Assembly (NCBI GenBank): GCA_947303185.1
Contig: CAMYXF010000002.1
Coordinates: 181,747 to 245,746 of the forward strand
Direction of reading: 5' to 3'
From: an uncultured Clostridia bacterium
GTDB taxonomy: Bacteria; Bacillota; Clostridia; Saccharofermentanales; Saccharofermentanaceae
DNA: 64,000 nucleotides
Of this stretch, positions 32,698-41,619 are shown in pieces. Numbering within the stretch: the stretch's first letter is position 1; each line of letters begins with the position of its first letter. A program made the translations under genes and the position numbers. The notes beneath the pieces are model-generated. The model was not told the DNA's origin, did no database searches, and saw only the letters and a program-made list of their open reading frames with translations.

Positions 32698-34359
32698 ATG
32701 GCTGACAGCAAGAATTTTATTGAGCAGATTATTGACGAGGAGCTCAAGGAAGGCGGCCGCGTATACGGCAAGAAGATCCACACAAGATTCCCGCCCGAAC
32801 CGAACGGCTACCTTCATATCGGACACGCAAAGGCATTGGAGATCGATTTCGGTACAGCTGAAGAATACAACGGCCTCTGCAACCTCAGAATGGATGACAC
32901 CAACCCCACCAAAGAGGATGAGGAATTCGTTGAGGCGATCAAGGAAGACATCCACTGGCTCGGTCACGACTGGGACGACAGATTCTTCTATGCATCCGAA
33001 TACTTTGAAAAGATGTACGAATTCGCAATCGAGCTCATCAACAAGGGCCTCGCTTATGTTTGCGAACTCACACCTGACCAGATGCGTGACATGAGAGGCG
33101 ACACCAAGACTCCCGCCGTCTCCCCTTACCGTGACAGACCTATCGAGGAGAGTCTCGACCTCTTCAAGAGAATGAGAGCCGGCGAATTCGAAGACGGCAA
33201 GATGACACTCCGTGCGAAGATCGATCTCGCATCCGGCAACTTCAACATGAGAGACCCTGTCATCTACCGAATCAATCACCTGCCTCACCACAGAACAGGT
33301 ACAGAGTGGTGCATCTATCCTATGTACGACTTCGCTCATCCGATCGAAGACGCTCTTGAAGGAATCACACACTCCCTCTGCTCTCTCGAGTTCGAGTCAC
33401 ACAGACCTCTTTACGACTGGGTAGTAAACAACATTTCCGTTGAGACAAAGCCCCGTCAGATCGAGTTCGCAAGACTTGGTATCACTCACACAGTTCTTTC
33501 CAAGAGAAAGCTCCGTGCCATGATCGAAGCAGGAATCGTTACAGGATGGGATGACCCCAGAATGCCCACTCTCTGCGGTCTTAGAAGAAGAGGTTATACA
33601 CCTGCTTCCATTCACAACTTCAGTGCACGTAACGGCGTTGCAAAGGTTAACTCAGTTGTTGACTTCGCATTCCTTGAATATTGTCTCCGTGAGGACCTTA
33701 ACGATCACGCACAGAGAGCAATGGCTGTATTAAAGCCCGTTAAGCTCATCATCGACAACTATCCTGAGGGCTCTTATGAGTCATTCGACGTTGAGAATAA
33801 TCCTAAGGATGAGAACGCCGGCACACGTAAGGTTACTTTCTCCAGAGAGCTCTGGATCGAGTCCGAAGACTTTATGGAAGAACCTGCTCCCAAGTATTTC
33901 AGACTCTTCCCCGGCAACGAAGTCCGCTTGAAGTCCGCTTATGTTGTTAAGTGCGTTTCATGCGATCACGATGCAGACGGCAACGTTACTGCAGTTCACT
34001 GCACATATGATCCTGAATCCAGAGGCGGCAACACTGCTGACGGCAGAAAGATCAAGTCAACAATCCACTGGGTAGATGCAAACAACTGCGTTGACGGTGA
34101 GATCAGACTCTACGACAGACTCTTCACAACAGAGCAGCCTGACCTTGCTGACTGCAACTATCTCGACTTCATCAATCCTGATTCTCTTGAAGTCATCAAG
34201 GGCGCAAAGCTTGAGAAGTTCCTTGAGAACACACAGCCTGAAGACAGATTCCAGTTCTTGAGAACCGGTTACTTCTGCGCTGACTCAAAGGATTCATCAC
34301 CTGAGCACCTCGTCTTCAACAGAGCGGTATCTTTGAAGGACAGCTATAAACCCGAGTAA
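32698..34359 (+). CDS. glnS: glutaminyl-tRNA synthetase
   Basis: 553 residues. Class I signature [20 protein letters not shown] after it, KMSKS variant VLSKRKL, and the C-terminal two-lobed beta-barrel anticodon domain ([14 protein letters not shown]). GlnRS charges tRNA-Gln directly. Most Gram-positives use GatCAB instead, and GlnRS occurs in some Clostridia by transfer. RBS CGGGAG nine bases before ATG. Cotranscribed with gltX, ending in a bidirectional terminator. Confidence 0.97.
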   Translation: MADSKNFIEQIIDEELKEGGRVYGKKIHTRFPPEPNGYLHIGHAKALEIDFGTAEEYNGLCNLRMDDTNPTKEDEEFVEAIKEDIHWLGHDWDDRFFYASEYFEKMYEFAIELINKGLAYVCELTPDQMRDMRGDTKTPAVSPYRDRPIEESLDLFKRMRAGEFEDGKMTLRAKIDLASGNFNMRDPVIYRINHLPHHRTGTEWCIYPMYDFAHPIEDALEGITHSLCSLEFESHRPLYDWVVNNISVETKPRQIEFARLGITHTVLSKRKLRAMIEAGIVTGWDDPRMPTLCGLRRRGYTPASIHNFSARNGVAKVNSVVDFAFLEYCLREDLNDHAQRAMAVLKPVKLIIDNYPEGSYESFDVENNPKDENAGTRKVTFSRELWIESEDFMEEPAPKYFRLFPGNEVRLKSAYVVKCVSCDHDADGNVTAVHCTYDPESRGGNTADGRKIKSTIHWVDANNCVDGEIRLYDRLFTTEQPDLADCNYLDFINPDSLEVIKGAKLEKFLENTQPEDRFQFLRTGYFCADSKDSSPEHLVFNRAVSLKDSYKPE

Positions 34360-34380
34360 TTCTTTTTTGAATCTTAAAAC

Positions 34381-34413
34381 AAACACCGTCCTAAATCAGG
34401 GCGGTGTTTTTCT
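34381..34413. terminator. bidirectional terminator between glnS and the EFR1 gene
   Basis: AAACACCGTCCT / AGGGCGGTGTTT stem, 5-nt loop, T run on the plus side. The two convergent genes are only 55 bp apart, so it probably serves both. Confidence 0.85.
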
Positions 34414-34414
34414 T

Positions 34415-35173
34415 TTATGAGTATTTCTCGATTCCTGCCTGCTGGTGCAAGGTTTTACCCAGAAGAGTTATTGCCTGCTTCGGGCAATAGTTTACGCATC
34501 TGTAGCACATGGTACACTGGCTGTCTGCAACCGCTTTGCCGTCCACTATCTTAATGTTCTGTGTAGGACAGTTGTTCGCACATATACCGCATCCGGCACA
34601 CTTATCCGGGTTTATCTTGAGCTTATCCGTATAACCCATTGCCTTGTTATAAAACCAGAGCCTCTGACCGAATAAGCCTGCCATATGAGCCCAGAAAGAT
34701 AATCCCTCCTGAGGATACTTCCCTTCCTTCATCCGCCTTGCTATTTCCGTAACGCGCTGTTCTGCTTTCTTAACGATCTCCCTGTTCTGCTCCGCAGTCT
34801 TTTTCAGAGCCTTACAGTCACCGATCGAGTCTGGCATTATTATCTGGATTCCTCCTGTGATAACCGCACCGTACTTTTTCAGAAGCCTTGCCGCGCAGCC
34901 CGTTCCGTCACCGGCGAACAAGCCCATTGTCGTAATAAGGAATATCTTCTTGCCTTTCCACACATTCCGGTTCTTGTTAATAAAATCCCTTACCAGATAC
35001 GGAATGTTCGAAAACATAGTCGGATAAGCTAAGATCAGTTCATCACCTTCCAATGCCTTCATTGCATCTGCCGATTCGATCGGAGCGCTTATTCCATCCG
35101 CTCCGAGTTCATTTAAAAGCAGCGAGACTATATGTCTCGTATTTCCTGTTCCGCTTAAGCAGATCGCATTCAT
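34415..35173 (-). CDS. EFR1-type flavodoxin-ferredoxin fusion protein
   Basis: Start at ATG 35173 (GGAGGG six bases upstream) overlapping the TetR stop (ATGA); the track start three codons earlier lies inside the RBS. 252 residues: an N-terminal flavodoxin-like domain (SGTGNTRHIVSLLLNEL) and two C-terminal 4Fe-4S motifs (CAGCGICANNCPTQNI and CTMCYRCVNYCPKQAI). A probable electron carrier in anaerobic metabolism. Co-transcribed with and probably controlled by the upstream TetR regulator. Confidence 0.9.
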   Translation of the reverse strand: MNAICLSGTGNTRHIVSLLLNELGADGISAPIESADAMKALEGDELILAYPTMFSNIPYLVRDFINKNRNVWKGKKIFLITTMGLFAGDGTGCAARLLKKYGAVITGGIQIIMPDSIGDCKALKKTAEQNREIVKKAEQRVTEIARRMKEGKYPQEGLSFWAHMAGLFGQRLWFYNKAMGYTDKLKINPDKCAGCGICANNCPTQNIKIVDGKAVADSQCTMCYRCVNYCPKQAITLLGKTLHQQAGIEKYS

Positions 35174-35778
35174 AAGCATCCCTCCAAAAGCATCCTGAAT
35201 GCTTTCTTAAGATACTCTTCCTTACTCATCTTAAATCTCATTTTGAGATACTCTTCCTTGTCACTGGCCATCGAGATTATTCCTGATATCGAAGACCACA
35301 TCATGATGACCGCAGGATATATATCGATGTCTTTTCTGACAACGCCTTCCTTAATGCCGCTTCTGATAAAATCAGCGATCGCTTCATTCGTCGCCTCGCC
35401 GACATCATAGATCTTCTTATAGATCTCCTGCTCCATATCCATGGAGATCTTTCCCAGCGTTCCTCTATAGATGACCGGATGTTCTTCAAACTTGGCGACG
35501 AGCGCAAAGCACAGCTTGTAATAGCGCTCCTCGAAAGTTCCTTCGCCGTCAGCCGCCTTCCTGGCATCCTCAAGCATGAATTCCATGTAACGGCACATAA
35601 GCGAATCCCAGATCTCTTCTTTGCTTCTGTAATACGCGTAAACCGTTGCCTTGCTGATGCCTGTGTTGTACGCGATCTCATCGACCGTTGTAGCTTCATA
35701 TCCCTTGCTCTCGAAAAGCTTCTCTGCAGCATCCATTACCGATTCTTTATAAATGATGATCCTCGTTTTCTTTGACAT
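35170..35778 (-). CDS. TetR-family transcriptional regulator
   Basis: 202 residues. The N-terminal helix-turn-helix reads ATTVDEIAYNTGISKATVYAYYRSKEEIWDSL, followed by an all-helical ligand-binding domain. Its stop overlaps the EFR1 start, so the two are translationally coupled. Three tandem 20-bp sites overlap its promoter, suggesting it represses its own operon. RBS GGAGAG five bases before ATG. The effector is unknown. Confidence 0.93.
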   Translation of the reverse strand: MSKKTRIIIYKESVMDAAEKLFESKGYEATTVDEIAYNTGISKATVYAYYRSKEEIWDSLMCRYMEFMLEDARKAADGEGTFEERYYKLCFALVAKFEEHPVIYRGTLGKISMDMEQEIYKKIYDVGEATNEAIADFIRSGIKEGVVRKDIDIYPAVIMMWSSISGIISMASDKEEYLKMRFKMSKEEYLKKAFRMLLEGCL

Positions 35779-35830
35779 GCTATCTCTCCATTCCTTGTTT
35801 CAAAAATGCTATTTCAATTGTCTAATTTCA

Positions 35831-35895
35831 TACTGACAGTTCAATTCCTGTACTGTTAGTTCAATTATTGTACTATCAGTCTGAAATTAGGTCAA
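35831..35895 (-). promoter_or_regulatory. promoter and tandem operator sites of the TetR-EFR1 operon
   Basis: Promoter on the minus strand TTGACC, 17 bp, TACAAT (35867-35895). Three copies of a palindrome-like word ACTGACAGT, ACTGTTAGT, ACTATCAGT begin at 35832, 35852 and 35872, exactly 20 bp apart, inside repeats of TACTG...TTCAATT. The third copy covers the -10 region. It is a good candidate for cooperative repressor binding on one face of the helix. Confidence 0.75.
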
Positions 35896-35955
35896 GAAGA
35901 TGCTGTTTCAAAACAGAAGGCGGATTGCGGCGTTACTGATAAACAAAATAAAAAA

Positions 35956-35971
35956 GCACCCCTAAGGGTGC
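35956..35971 (-). terminator. terminator of the ABC transporter operon
   Basis: Minus strand GCACCC / GGGTGC hairpin followed by TTTTTTATTTTG. It lies beyond a 47-bp duplication of the end of the ATPase gene. Confidence 0.8.
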
Positions 35972-35972
35972 C

Positions 35973-36066
35973 TTCGTTCTCAATTGAAGTAAGAAAATCA
36001 ATAACCGGCCAGGAACGCTTTCGTTCTCAATTGAAGTAAGAAAATTAATAACCTGCCAGGAATGCT
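35973..36066. repeat. 47-bp tandem duplication covering the 3' end of the ABC ATPase gene
   Basis: Copies 35973-36019 and 36020-36066 match except at a few positions. The gene-proximal copy encodes the real C-terminus KAFLAGY-stop, and the distal copy still encodes the same peptide and its own stop codon after the true stop. Confidence 0.85.
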
Positions 36067-36800
36067 TTGGTTCTCTCCTGCTTGGGATTCGTTACGAGTT
36101 CATAAGCAGGACCTTCTTCGACGATTACGCCGCCGTCCATGAAGATGATGCGGTCGGCTACGTCTCTTGCAAAGCTCATCTCGTGGGTAACGATAACCAT
36201 GGTCATCTTCTCTTTCGCGAGTTCCTTAATGACGTTAAGGACGCCTTTGGTGAGCTCAGGGTCCAATGCGGATGTCGGCTCGTCGAAGAAAATGATCTCA
36301 GGGTTTGTGGCAAGCGCTCTTGCGATTGAGACACGCTGCTGCTGGCCGCCTGAAAGATTGCAGGGATAGTCGTTGGCTTTCTGCATGAGGTCCATCTTTT
36401 TAAGAAGTCCGTTGCAGACCTTATCTGCCTCTTCCTTGCTCATCTTGTGGACGTGGATAAGAGCTTCTGTGATGTTGCGTCTTACTGAGAAATGCGGAAA
36501 GAGATTGAAGTTCTGGAAAACGAGGCCGAACTTTGAGCGGATCTGCTTTTCGAGTTTCTTGTCGCAGTATTGGCCGTCTTCGCAGAGGACGTCGCCGCCG
36601 ATGGCGATCTTGCCTGCGTCGACCTTTTCGAGAGTTGTGGCGCATCTTAAGAGCGTGGACTTGCCGCCGCCTGAAGGACCGATGACGGCAACGACTTCGC
36701 CGCGTCTGACCTCCATGGAAATGCCCTTAAGGACCTCCAGATCTTCGAAGGACTTATAGACTTTACTTATCTCAAGAACAACGTCGCTTTTTTCAGGCAT
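36045..36800 (-). CDS. polar amino-acid ABC transporter ATP-binding protein
   Basis: 251 residues. Walker [10 protein letters not shown], signature [15 protein letters not shown], Walker [12 protein letters not shown], and switch His in [11 protein letters not shown]. Similar to GlnQ/ArtP/TcyC class. It follows the permease by 13 bp and completes an uptake operon with the substrate-binding protein. The 3' end is duplicated in the downstream DNA. Confidence 0.95.
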   Translation of the reverse strand: MPEKSDVVLEISKVYKSFEDLEVLKGISMEVRRGEVVAVIGPSGGGKSTLLRCATTLEKVDAGKIAIGGDVLCEDGQYCDKKLEKQIRSKFGLVFQNFNLFPHFSVRRNITEALIHVHKMSKEEADKVCNGLLKKMDLMQKANDYPCNLSGGQQQRVSIARALATNPEIIFFDEPTSALDPELTKGVLNVIKELAKEKMTMVIVTHEMSFARDVADRIIFMDGGVIVEEGPAYELVTNPKQERTKAFLAGY

Positions 36801-36813
36801 TAGGCTTTCCCCG

Positions 36814-37485
36814 TTATGAATAGTAGGACATGGATTTCTCCACGCGGTTTAATATCTGTTCGATGATCAGGTTCGTCACGTAGTAGAATGCGCCGGCAAC
36901 GATGAAAGGAATTACCGATACCTGCGCTGATGCGGCTGCGGATGCCTTGGTGAACATCTCGGTTACCGAGAGGACCTGGGCAAGTGACGTATCCTTAACG
37001 AGCGTGATTATCTCGTTGGAAACTGAAGGCAGAACGCGCTTAACGACCTGGGGCAGGATGATCTTGAAGTAGGTCTGCATTTTCGAGAAACCCAAAACGG
37101 TCGCAGCTTCATACTGGCCTTTTGACATGGACTGGATGCCGCCTCTGAAGATCTCGGCGAAATATGCCGCGTAGTTCAAAGAGAACGCAACGATGGTCGC
37201 GATGAATCTGTAGTTGAACGGACCGATCTGGATGCTTCCGAGATTGATACCGAAGATGTAATAAGGTCCGAAGTAAACCAGCAGGAGCTGGAGCATGAGA
37301 GGCGTGCCTCTTAAGATCGAGATATAGAGCTGGAAAATCAAAGATACGATCTTTATCTTGGACATTCTGCCCTTGGATACGAGCAGACCCAGAGGAATCG
37401 AGAAGATCAGCGTGAAGAAGAAAATCCCGAACGTGAATTTGAAGCCCTGAAGCAGCTGGATCAATGTCGACTGTATAGCACCCAT
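36814..37485 (-). CDS. polar amino-acid ABC transporter permease
   Basis: 223 residues with about five membrane spans and the His/Glu/Arg-type permease EAA loop ([21 protein letters not shown]). It forms the membrane channel with the ATPase downstream. Its start lies directly after the lipoprotein stop (1 bp gap), so translation is coupled. Confidence 0.93.
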   Translation of the reverse strand: MGAIQSTLIQLLQGFKFTFGIFFFTLIFSIPLGLLVSKGRMSKIKIVSLIFQLYISILRGTPLMLQLLLVYFGPYYIFGINLGSIQIGPFNYRFIATIVAFSLNYAAYFAEIFRGGIQSMSKGQYEAATVLGFSKMQTYFKIILPQVVKRVLPSVSNEIITLVKDTSLAQVLSVTEMFTKASAAASAQVSVIPFIVAGAFYYVTNLIIEQILNRVEKSMSYYS

Positions 37486-37486
37486 A

Positions 37487-37900
37487 TCAATACCCCGGCA
37501 TCATCCACATGACTTTGGTGTCATTGTAATACTTTACCGTCCAGGAAACGGAGTGTTCTTTTTTATTGATCGTGAAATCCCATACAAAACCGTCTTCAGC
37601 AGGTCCGTAACTGTATGTCTCAAGAACTTCGCCAAGCTGCTCAACAGCTTCGAAGCGCTGTTCCTCATTCATGTTTTTATAGTAATCGCTCCTGCCGAAC
37701 GTCTCTAAAACGTTCTTGGCAAAATCAAGCTTAAACTCTTTGGTGTTGGTATCCGGATACATGGACGGAAGAACTGCTATCCTGCATTCATTGATAAACA
37801 AAACTGCATCAAACTTTTCAGGTTTGCTTGAAGCGCATCCCGTAAAAAGGATGACTGACAAAGCTGCAACTAAAATTGTAGATAGGATCCGTTTAAACAT
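37487..37900 (-). CDS. small lipoprotein inserted in the ABC transporter operon
   Basis: 137 residues and no family recognised. The signal and lipobox (VILFTGCASS) predict lipid anchoring outside the membrane. The mature part is mixed alpha/beta with DTNTKEFKLDFAKNVLETFG and ends in a beta-rich WTVKYYNDTKVMWMMPGY. It lies between the substrate-binding protein and the permease, immediately coupled to the permease, which suggests an accessory role in uptake (inference). Confidence 0.75.
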   Translation of the reverse strand: MFKRILSTILVAALSVILFTGCASSKPEKFDAVLFINECRIAVLPSMYPDTNTKEFKLDFAKNVLETFGRSDYYKNMNEEQRFEAVEQLGEVLETYSYGPAEDGFVWDFTINKKEHSVSWTVKYYNDTKVMWMMPGY

Positions 37901-37931
37901 AGGGATATTTTAGCATAATAAAATAAAAAAT

Positions 37932-37961
37932 GGGGCGTCTCACAAACCCGTGAGATGCCCC
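37932..37961 (-). terminator. attenuating terminator after the substrate-binding protein gene
   Basis: GGGGCATCTCAC / GTGAGACGCCCC stem on the minus strand with one internal mismatch and a following ATTTTTTATTTTA. It lies inside the operon between binding protein and lipoprotein, which would raise binding-protein expression over the membrane parts. Confidence 0.78.
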
Positions 37962-37984
37962 TGAAAAAGCGTTAAAAAATTAAC

Positions 37985-38764
37985 TTATTTTCCGATGATC
38001 GTAATGTCTGTACCGAACCACTTCTCGGAGATCTTAGCTGTTGTTCCGTCAGCTGCCATCTCTTCAAGAGTCTTCTGGACATCGTCACGGAGAGCTGTGT
38101 TTCCGAGAAGGAAACCAACGCCGTACTGCTCTGTAGCAACTGCCTCATCGAGAACTGCGAAGTCCTTGCCTGATGTCTGGATCTCGTAACGTGCAACGAT
38201 CTCGTCCATAACGATTGCATCAACGCTGCCTACTTCGAGCTCCATCATTGACTGGAGATAAGAATCGAGCTCAACAACTTCACCGAATGTAGCTGTGAGA
38301 TCCGGATTGTCATTCAAAGCTTCAAGAGCGGAAGAATCCTTCTGAACTGCAACTGTCTTACCTGCAAGATCAGCAAGTGATGTGATGTCTGAACCGTTCT
38401 TAACAACTACTACCTGAGCGTTCTCCATGTAAGGATCAGACCATGTGTACTTGTCAGCTCTGTCGTCTGTAATTGTGAAGCCGTTCCAGATGCAGTCGAT
38501 GTTGCCTGTCTTAAGCTCCTGGTCCTTTGAATCCCAAGCGATAGGCTGAGCTACAAACTCCATACCAAGACGGTTTGCAACTTCCTTAGCGAGGTCCAGA
38601 TCGAAACCAACATAAGAACCGTCGTCAGCAACGAATCCCATGGGCGGGAATTCCTGGTCGAAACCTACGACGAACTTCTTATCATCCTTCTTGCCGCATC
38701 CTGCGATAGCAAGTGCCAAAGTAGCAACTGCCATAACTGATGCTACAACCTTCTTCATAACCAT
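37985..38764 (-). CDS. amino-acid ABC transporter substrate-binding lipoprotein
   Basis: 259 residues. Lipobox ALAIAGC, then a type II periplasmic-binding-protein fold (FVVGFDQEFPPMGFVADDG, VGFDLDLAKEVANRLGMEF, the DSSALEALNDNP hinge and GVGFLLGN). Close to glutamine/cystine/polar amino-acid binding proteins; the ligand is not predictable by eye. RBS GGAGG ten bases before ATG. It follows upp by 32 bp with no terminator seen, so the two may be read together. Confidence 0.93.
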   Translation of the reverse strand: MVMKKVVASVMAVATLALAIAGCGKKDDKKFVVGFDQEFPPMGFVADDGSYVGFDLDLAKEVANRLGMEFVAQPIAWDSKDQELKTGNIDCIWNGFTITDDRADKYTWSDPYMENAQVVVVKNGSDITSLADLAGKTVAVQKDSSALEALNDNPDLTATFGEVVELDSYLQSMMELEVGSVDAIVMDEIVARYEIQTSGKDFAVLDEAVATEQYGVGFLLGNTALRDDVQKTLEEMAADGTTAKISEKWFGTDITIIGK

Positions 38765-38796
38765 AAAACACTTTCCTCCATTAGTTTCTGGTTTAA

Positions 38797-39441
38797 TTAT
38801 TTGGTGCCGAAAATACGGTCACCCGCATCTCCCAAACCAGGGAGAATATACGCATTTTCATTGAGCTCTCTGTCAACGTTACCAACATAGATGTCAACGT
38901 CGGGATGAGCCTTTGCAAGTCTCTCGATACCAACGGGAGCTGCGATGATGCACATGAACTTGATGTTCTTTCCGCCGTGAGCCTTGATTGAATTGATGGC
39001 ATCAACAGCCGAACCGCCTGTAGCAAGCATAGGGTCTACTACAAGGATGAGACGCTGATCGATGGGATCAGGAAGCTTGCAGTAGTAATCGTGAGGTTCA
39101 TGTGTCTCAGGGTCTCTGTAAAGACCGATGTGGCCGACCTTTGCGAGAGGTACGAGAGCCTCAACGCCGGGAACCATTCCGAGACCTGCACGAAGGATCG
39201 GAACGATGGCAAGCTTCTTACCGTCGATCATGGGAGTCATTGTTGTCTCGAGAGGTGTCTGGATCTCAACATCCTTGAGAGGAAGATCTCTTAATGCCTC
39301 ATAACCTTCGAGAGTTGCGATCTCTTCAACGAGCTGTCTGAACTCATGAGTTCCTGTGCTTACGTCTCTTAAAAGTGAGATCTTGTGCTTGATGAGCGGA
39401 TGCTCCATTACCTGAACGTTCTTAAAATCCTTGTACTGCAT
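38797..39441 (-). CDS. upp: uracil phosphoribosyltransferase
   Basis: Start at ATG 39441 (AAGGAG six bases upstream), 214 residues as usual for Upp; the track start 12 codons earlier lacks an RBS. The PRPP loop [10 protein letters not shown] and the uracil loop [16 protein letters not shown] are intact. It converts uracil and PRPP to UMP. It is divergent from the uracil permease gene, so salvage and uptake share one regulatory region. Confidence 0.96.
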   Translation of the reverse strand: MQYKDFKNVQVMEHPLIKHKISLLRDVSTGTHEFRQLVEEIATLEGYEALRDLPLKDVEIQTPLETTMTPMIDGKKLAIVPILRAGLGMVPGVEALVPLAKVGHIGLYRDPETHEPHDYYCKLPDPIDQRLILVVDPMLATGGSAVDAINSIKAHGGKNIKFMCIIAAPVGIERLAKAHPDVDIYVGNVDRELNENAYILPGLGDAGDRIFGTK

Positions 39442-39492
39442 ATTCGTCTCCTTTTCGCATTGATAAACATGGGACAAATTATCTCTTGGAAT

Positions 39493-39520
39493 ATTTTAGT
39501 AGAATGATTTTTTAAGTCAA
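39493..39520 (-). promoter_or_regulatory. promoter of upp
   Basis: Minus strand TTGACT, 16 bp, TAAAAT, about 50 bp before the ATG. I saw no PyrR-type or terminator/antiterminator leader. Confidence 0.6.
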
Positions 39521-39635
39521 CAAATTCGAGTTGCGCACTTCGGAAAATATTACAGATAAAAGTCAAACTGATTACTTGAATTTTGCATAAGAGTGCTATT
39601 ATTTATCTAGTTTTGCATCCTAAGGAGGGTTTGTT

Positions 39636-41264
39636 ATGGGTAAATCCAATCTTCAGGATGGTGCGGTCTACGACGCGAAAACTCTAGGTGCCGGTCGTGT
39701 TATAGTACTCGGTTTCCAACACATGTTCGCCATGTTCGGATCGACTGTCCTCGTCCCTGCTCTCACCGGATTGTCGGTGTCTGCCACACTTCTTTTCGCA
39801 GGTTTGGGAACAATTCTTTTCCATCTCCTTTCCAAGAGAAAAGTACCTGCATTCCTCGGTTCTTCTTTCGCTTTCCTCGCCGGCTACTTCGCCATTGCAC
39901 CCAATGGTGAAAAAGAACTTCTGCCTTATGCCTGCTTCGCAGTTGCGATCGCAGGTCTCGTCTACCTGATCCTGGCAGCACTCATCAAGGCATTCGGCGT
40001 CAACAGAGTAATGAAGTTCTTCCCGCCTATCGTTACGGGACCTATCATCGTCGCAATCGGTCTCTGCCTTTCAGGTACGGCAATCAACAGCTGCTCGACT
40101 AACTGGCTCGTAGCCGTTGTTGCGATCATCATCATCGTTATCTGCAATATCTGGGGTAAGGGAATGGTCAAGATCACTCCTATCCTCCTCGGTGTTCTGG
40201 GAGCTTGCGCTCTCTGCGTAATCCTCACGCTCACAACAGGTCAGACAGTTGACGGTTACTACACCATCATGGGTAACCCCAACCTCCAGCTGTTCTCCGT
40301 CGCAAGCATCGAAAACATCAAGAACGCTGCATGGTTCGGTGCACCTTTCCAGTTCAGCGATACAGCTTTCTCGATCTTTACCGGCGGAAACGTCAACACA
40401 AGCCTTCTCATCACGGCTATCGTTACCATCGTTCCTATCTCTCTTGCAACTATCGTTGAGCATATCGGCGACATCTCCGCTATCTCTTCAACAGTAGGCA
40501 CGAACTTCGTTAAGGACCCCGGACTTCACAGAACACTCATGGGTGACGGTCTTGCTACAACGCTCGCTTCACTCTTCGGTGCTCCTGCCAACACAACATA
40601 CGGTGAGAACACGGGCGTTCTTACACTCTCAAAAGTTTACGATCCGCTCGTAGTTGAGCTTGCTGCTTTCTTCGCAATGCTCTTCTCCGTATCACCTAAG
40701 CTCGCAGCTTGCATCTCCGCTATCCCGACACCTGTTGTCGGCGGTATCTCCCTTGTACTCTACGGAATGATCTCCGCTGTTGGTGTAAGAAACGTTGTCG
40801 AGAACAAGATCGATTTCAGCAAGGCAAGAAACGTCATCATCGCTGCAATCATCCTCGTCCTTTCAATCGGCGTTACATACAGCGCAGTCGGCTCTATCAA
40901 GATCCCGATCGGCAAGAAGTATGTTGACCAGACAGTACAGTATGTTGAAGTAGACGGCGAAAAGTATTACCTCGACGCAGCTGATGCTGTAAGCCTTCCT
41001 AGCGACACTATAATAGTCGCTTCCTCTGTAAGTGCGGTCAAGGAAGAGACAACACAGGTTGAAGAGCCTGTCCTCGTTATCTCCCTCTCCGGTCTTGCAG
41101 TCGGATCAATCGTAGGTATTGTCCTCAACGCTATCCTTCCGGGCAAGGACTATGTCTTCGAAGACAACACCGACGCGGCTACTTCAAAGTTCAAATCCAT
41201 GGAACCCGTTGAGCCTGCAGATAAGAAAAAGTCAGGTTCAGGCAATAAAAAGAAGAAGAAATAA
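39636..41264 (+). CDS. uracil/xanthine permease family transporter
   Basis: 542 residues, about 110 longer than UraA/PyrP. The NCS2 fold is clear: GFQHMFAMFGSTVLVPALTG, the transport helix FAALFGAPANTTYGENTG-type motif (SLFGAPANTTYGENTGVL) and the final spans. The extra length is a loop of about 65 residues (IPIGKKYVDQTVQYVEVDG...) before the last span, probably outside the membrane, and a lysine-rich cytoplasmic tail (DKKKSGSGNKKKKK). Uracil is the likely substrate because upp is divergent and adjacent. RBS AAGGAGGG six bases before ATG. Confidence 0.92.
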   Translation: MGKSNLQDGAVYDAKTLGAGRVIVLGFQHMFAMFGSTVLVPALTGLSVSATLLFAGLGTILFHLLSKRKVPAFLGSSFAFLAGYFAIAPNGEKELLPYACFAVAIAGLVYLILAALIKAFGVNRVMKFFPPIVTGPIIVAIGLCLSGTAINSCSTNWLVAVVAIIIIVICNIWGKGMVKITPILLGVLGACALCVILTLTTGQTVDGYYTIMGNPNLQLFSVASIENIKNAAWFGAPFQFSDTAFSIFTGGNVNTSLLITAIVTIVPISLATIVEHIGDISAISSTVGTNFVKDPGLHRTLMGDGLATTLASLFGAPANTTYGENTGVLTLSKVYDPLVVELAAFFAMLFSVSPKLAACISAIPTPVVGGISLVLYGMISAVGVRNVVENKIDFSKARNVIIAAIILVLSIGVTYSAVGSIKIPIGKKYVDQTVQYVEVDGEKYYLDAADAVSLPSDTIIVASSVSAVKEETTQVEEPVLVISLSGLAVGSIVGIVLNAILPGKDYVFEDNTDAATSKFKSMEPVEPADKKKSGSGNKKKKK

Positions 41265-41286
41265 CTGACAAACATTAACAACAATG

Positions 41287-41312
41287 AGGGTGTCTCAAAC
41301 ATGAGGCACCCT
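41287..41312 (+). terminator. terminator of the uracil permease gene
   Basis: AGGGTGTCTCA, loop AACA, TGAGGCACCCT, then TATTTATTTT. One U-G pair on the plus strand. It carries the shared GTCTCA / TGAGGC core. Confidence 0.87.
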
Positions 41313-41327
41313 ATTTATTTTCTGAAA

Positions 41328-41433
41328 ATTCAGTTCGTTTTTCAGTTAGTAACTGAACTTTGAACTGAATATTTTTCGAATAGCGCGAAAATTCAGTTTC
41401 TTTTTCAGTTAGTAACTGAACTTTGAACTGAAT
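41328..41433. repeat. tandem inverted-repeat array, arms ATTCAGTT / AACTGAAT
   Basis: Two 43-bp units at 41328 and 41391, 63 bp apart. Each has outer arms ATTCAGTT / AACTGAAT and an inner palindrome TTCAGTTAGTAACTGAA. The units differ in only two interior positions. It lies in a convergent junction, directly after the permease terminator. Confidence 0.85.
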
Positions 41434-41444
41434 AACTGCGGCAA

Positions 41445-41556
41445 AAAATCACACAGATAGTCACAGTACACCCTGACGTTTACTATGATTTTTCGAGGTT
41501 TGTAAGTTAAAATCACACTAAAAGTCACAGTATACCCTGACATTTTGTGTGATTTT
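41445..41556. repeat. tandem inverted-repeat array, arms AAAATCACAC / GTGTGATTTT
   Basis: Two 48-bp units at 41445 and 41509, 64 bp apart. The second has perfect 10-bp arms; the first has two arm mismatches. Both contain an inner GTCACAGTA.ACCCTGAC element. It follows the previous array in the same gene junction with unrelated arms. Confidence 0.8.
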
Positions 41557-41568
41557 CAGCAAAAGAAA

Positions 41569-41597
41569 AAATGCTGCGGACAAGAGCCACAGCATTT
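41569..41597 (-). terminator. terminator of the helicase operon
   Basis: Minus strand AAATGCTG ... CAGCATTT stem followed by TTTCTTTTGC. It ends the transcript of the DUF4011 helicase and the small membrane protein. Confidence 0.75.
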
Positions 41598-41619
41598 CAA
41601 ATCAGAATGAAAAACAATA

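Noticed and set aside
32677-33372. 231-aa minus-strand ORF opposite glnS
   Set aside because: Antisense shadow of the strongly conserved glutaminyl-tRNA synthetase.
39540-39635. Riboswitch or PyrR-type attenuator before the uracil permease
   Set aside because: No stable anti-terminator or terminator pair was found; only a weak promoter-like sequence.
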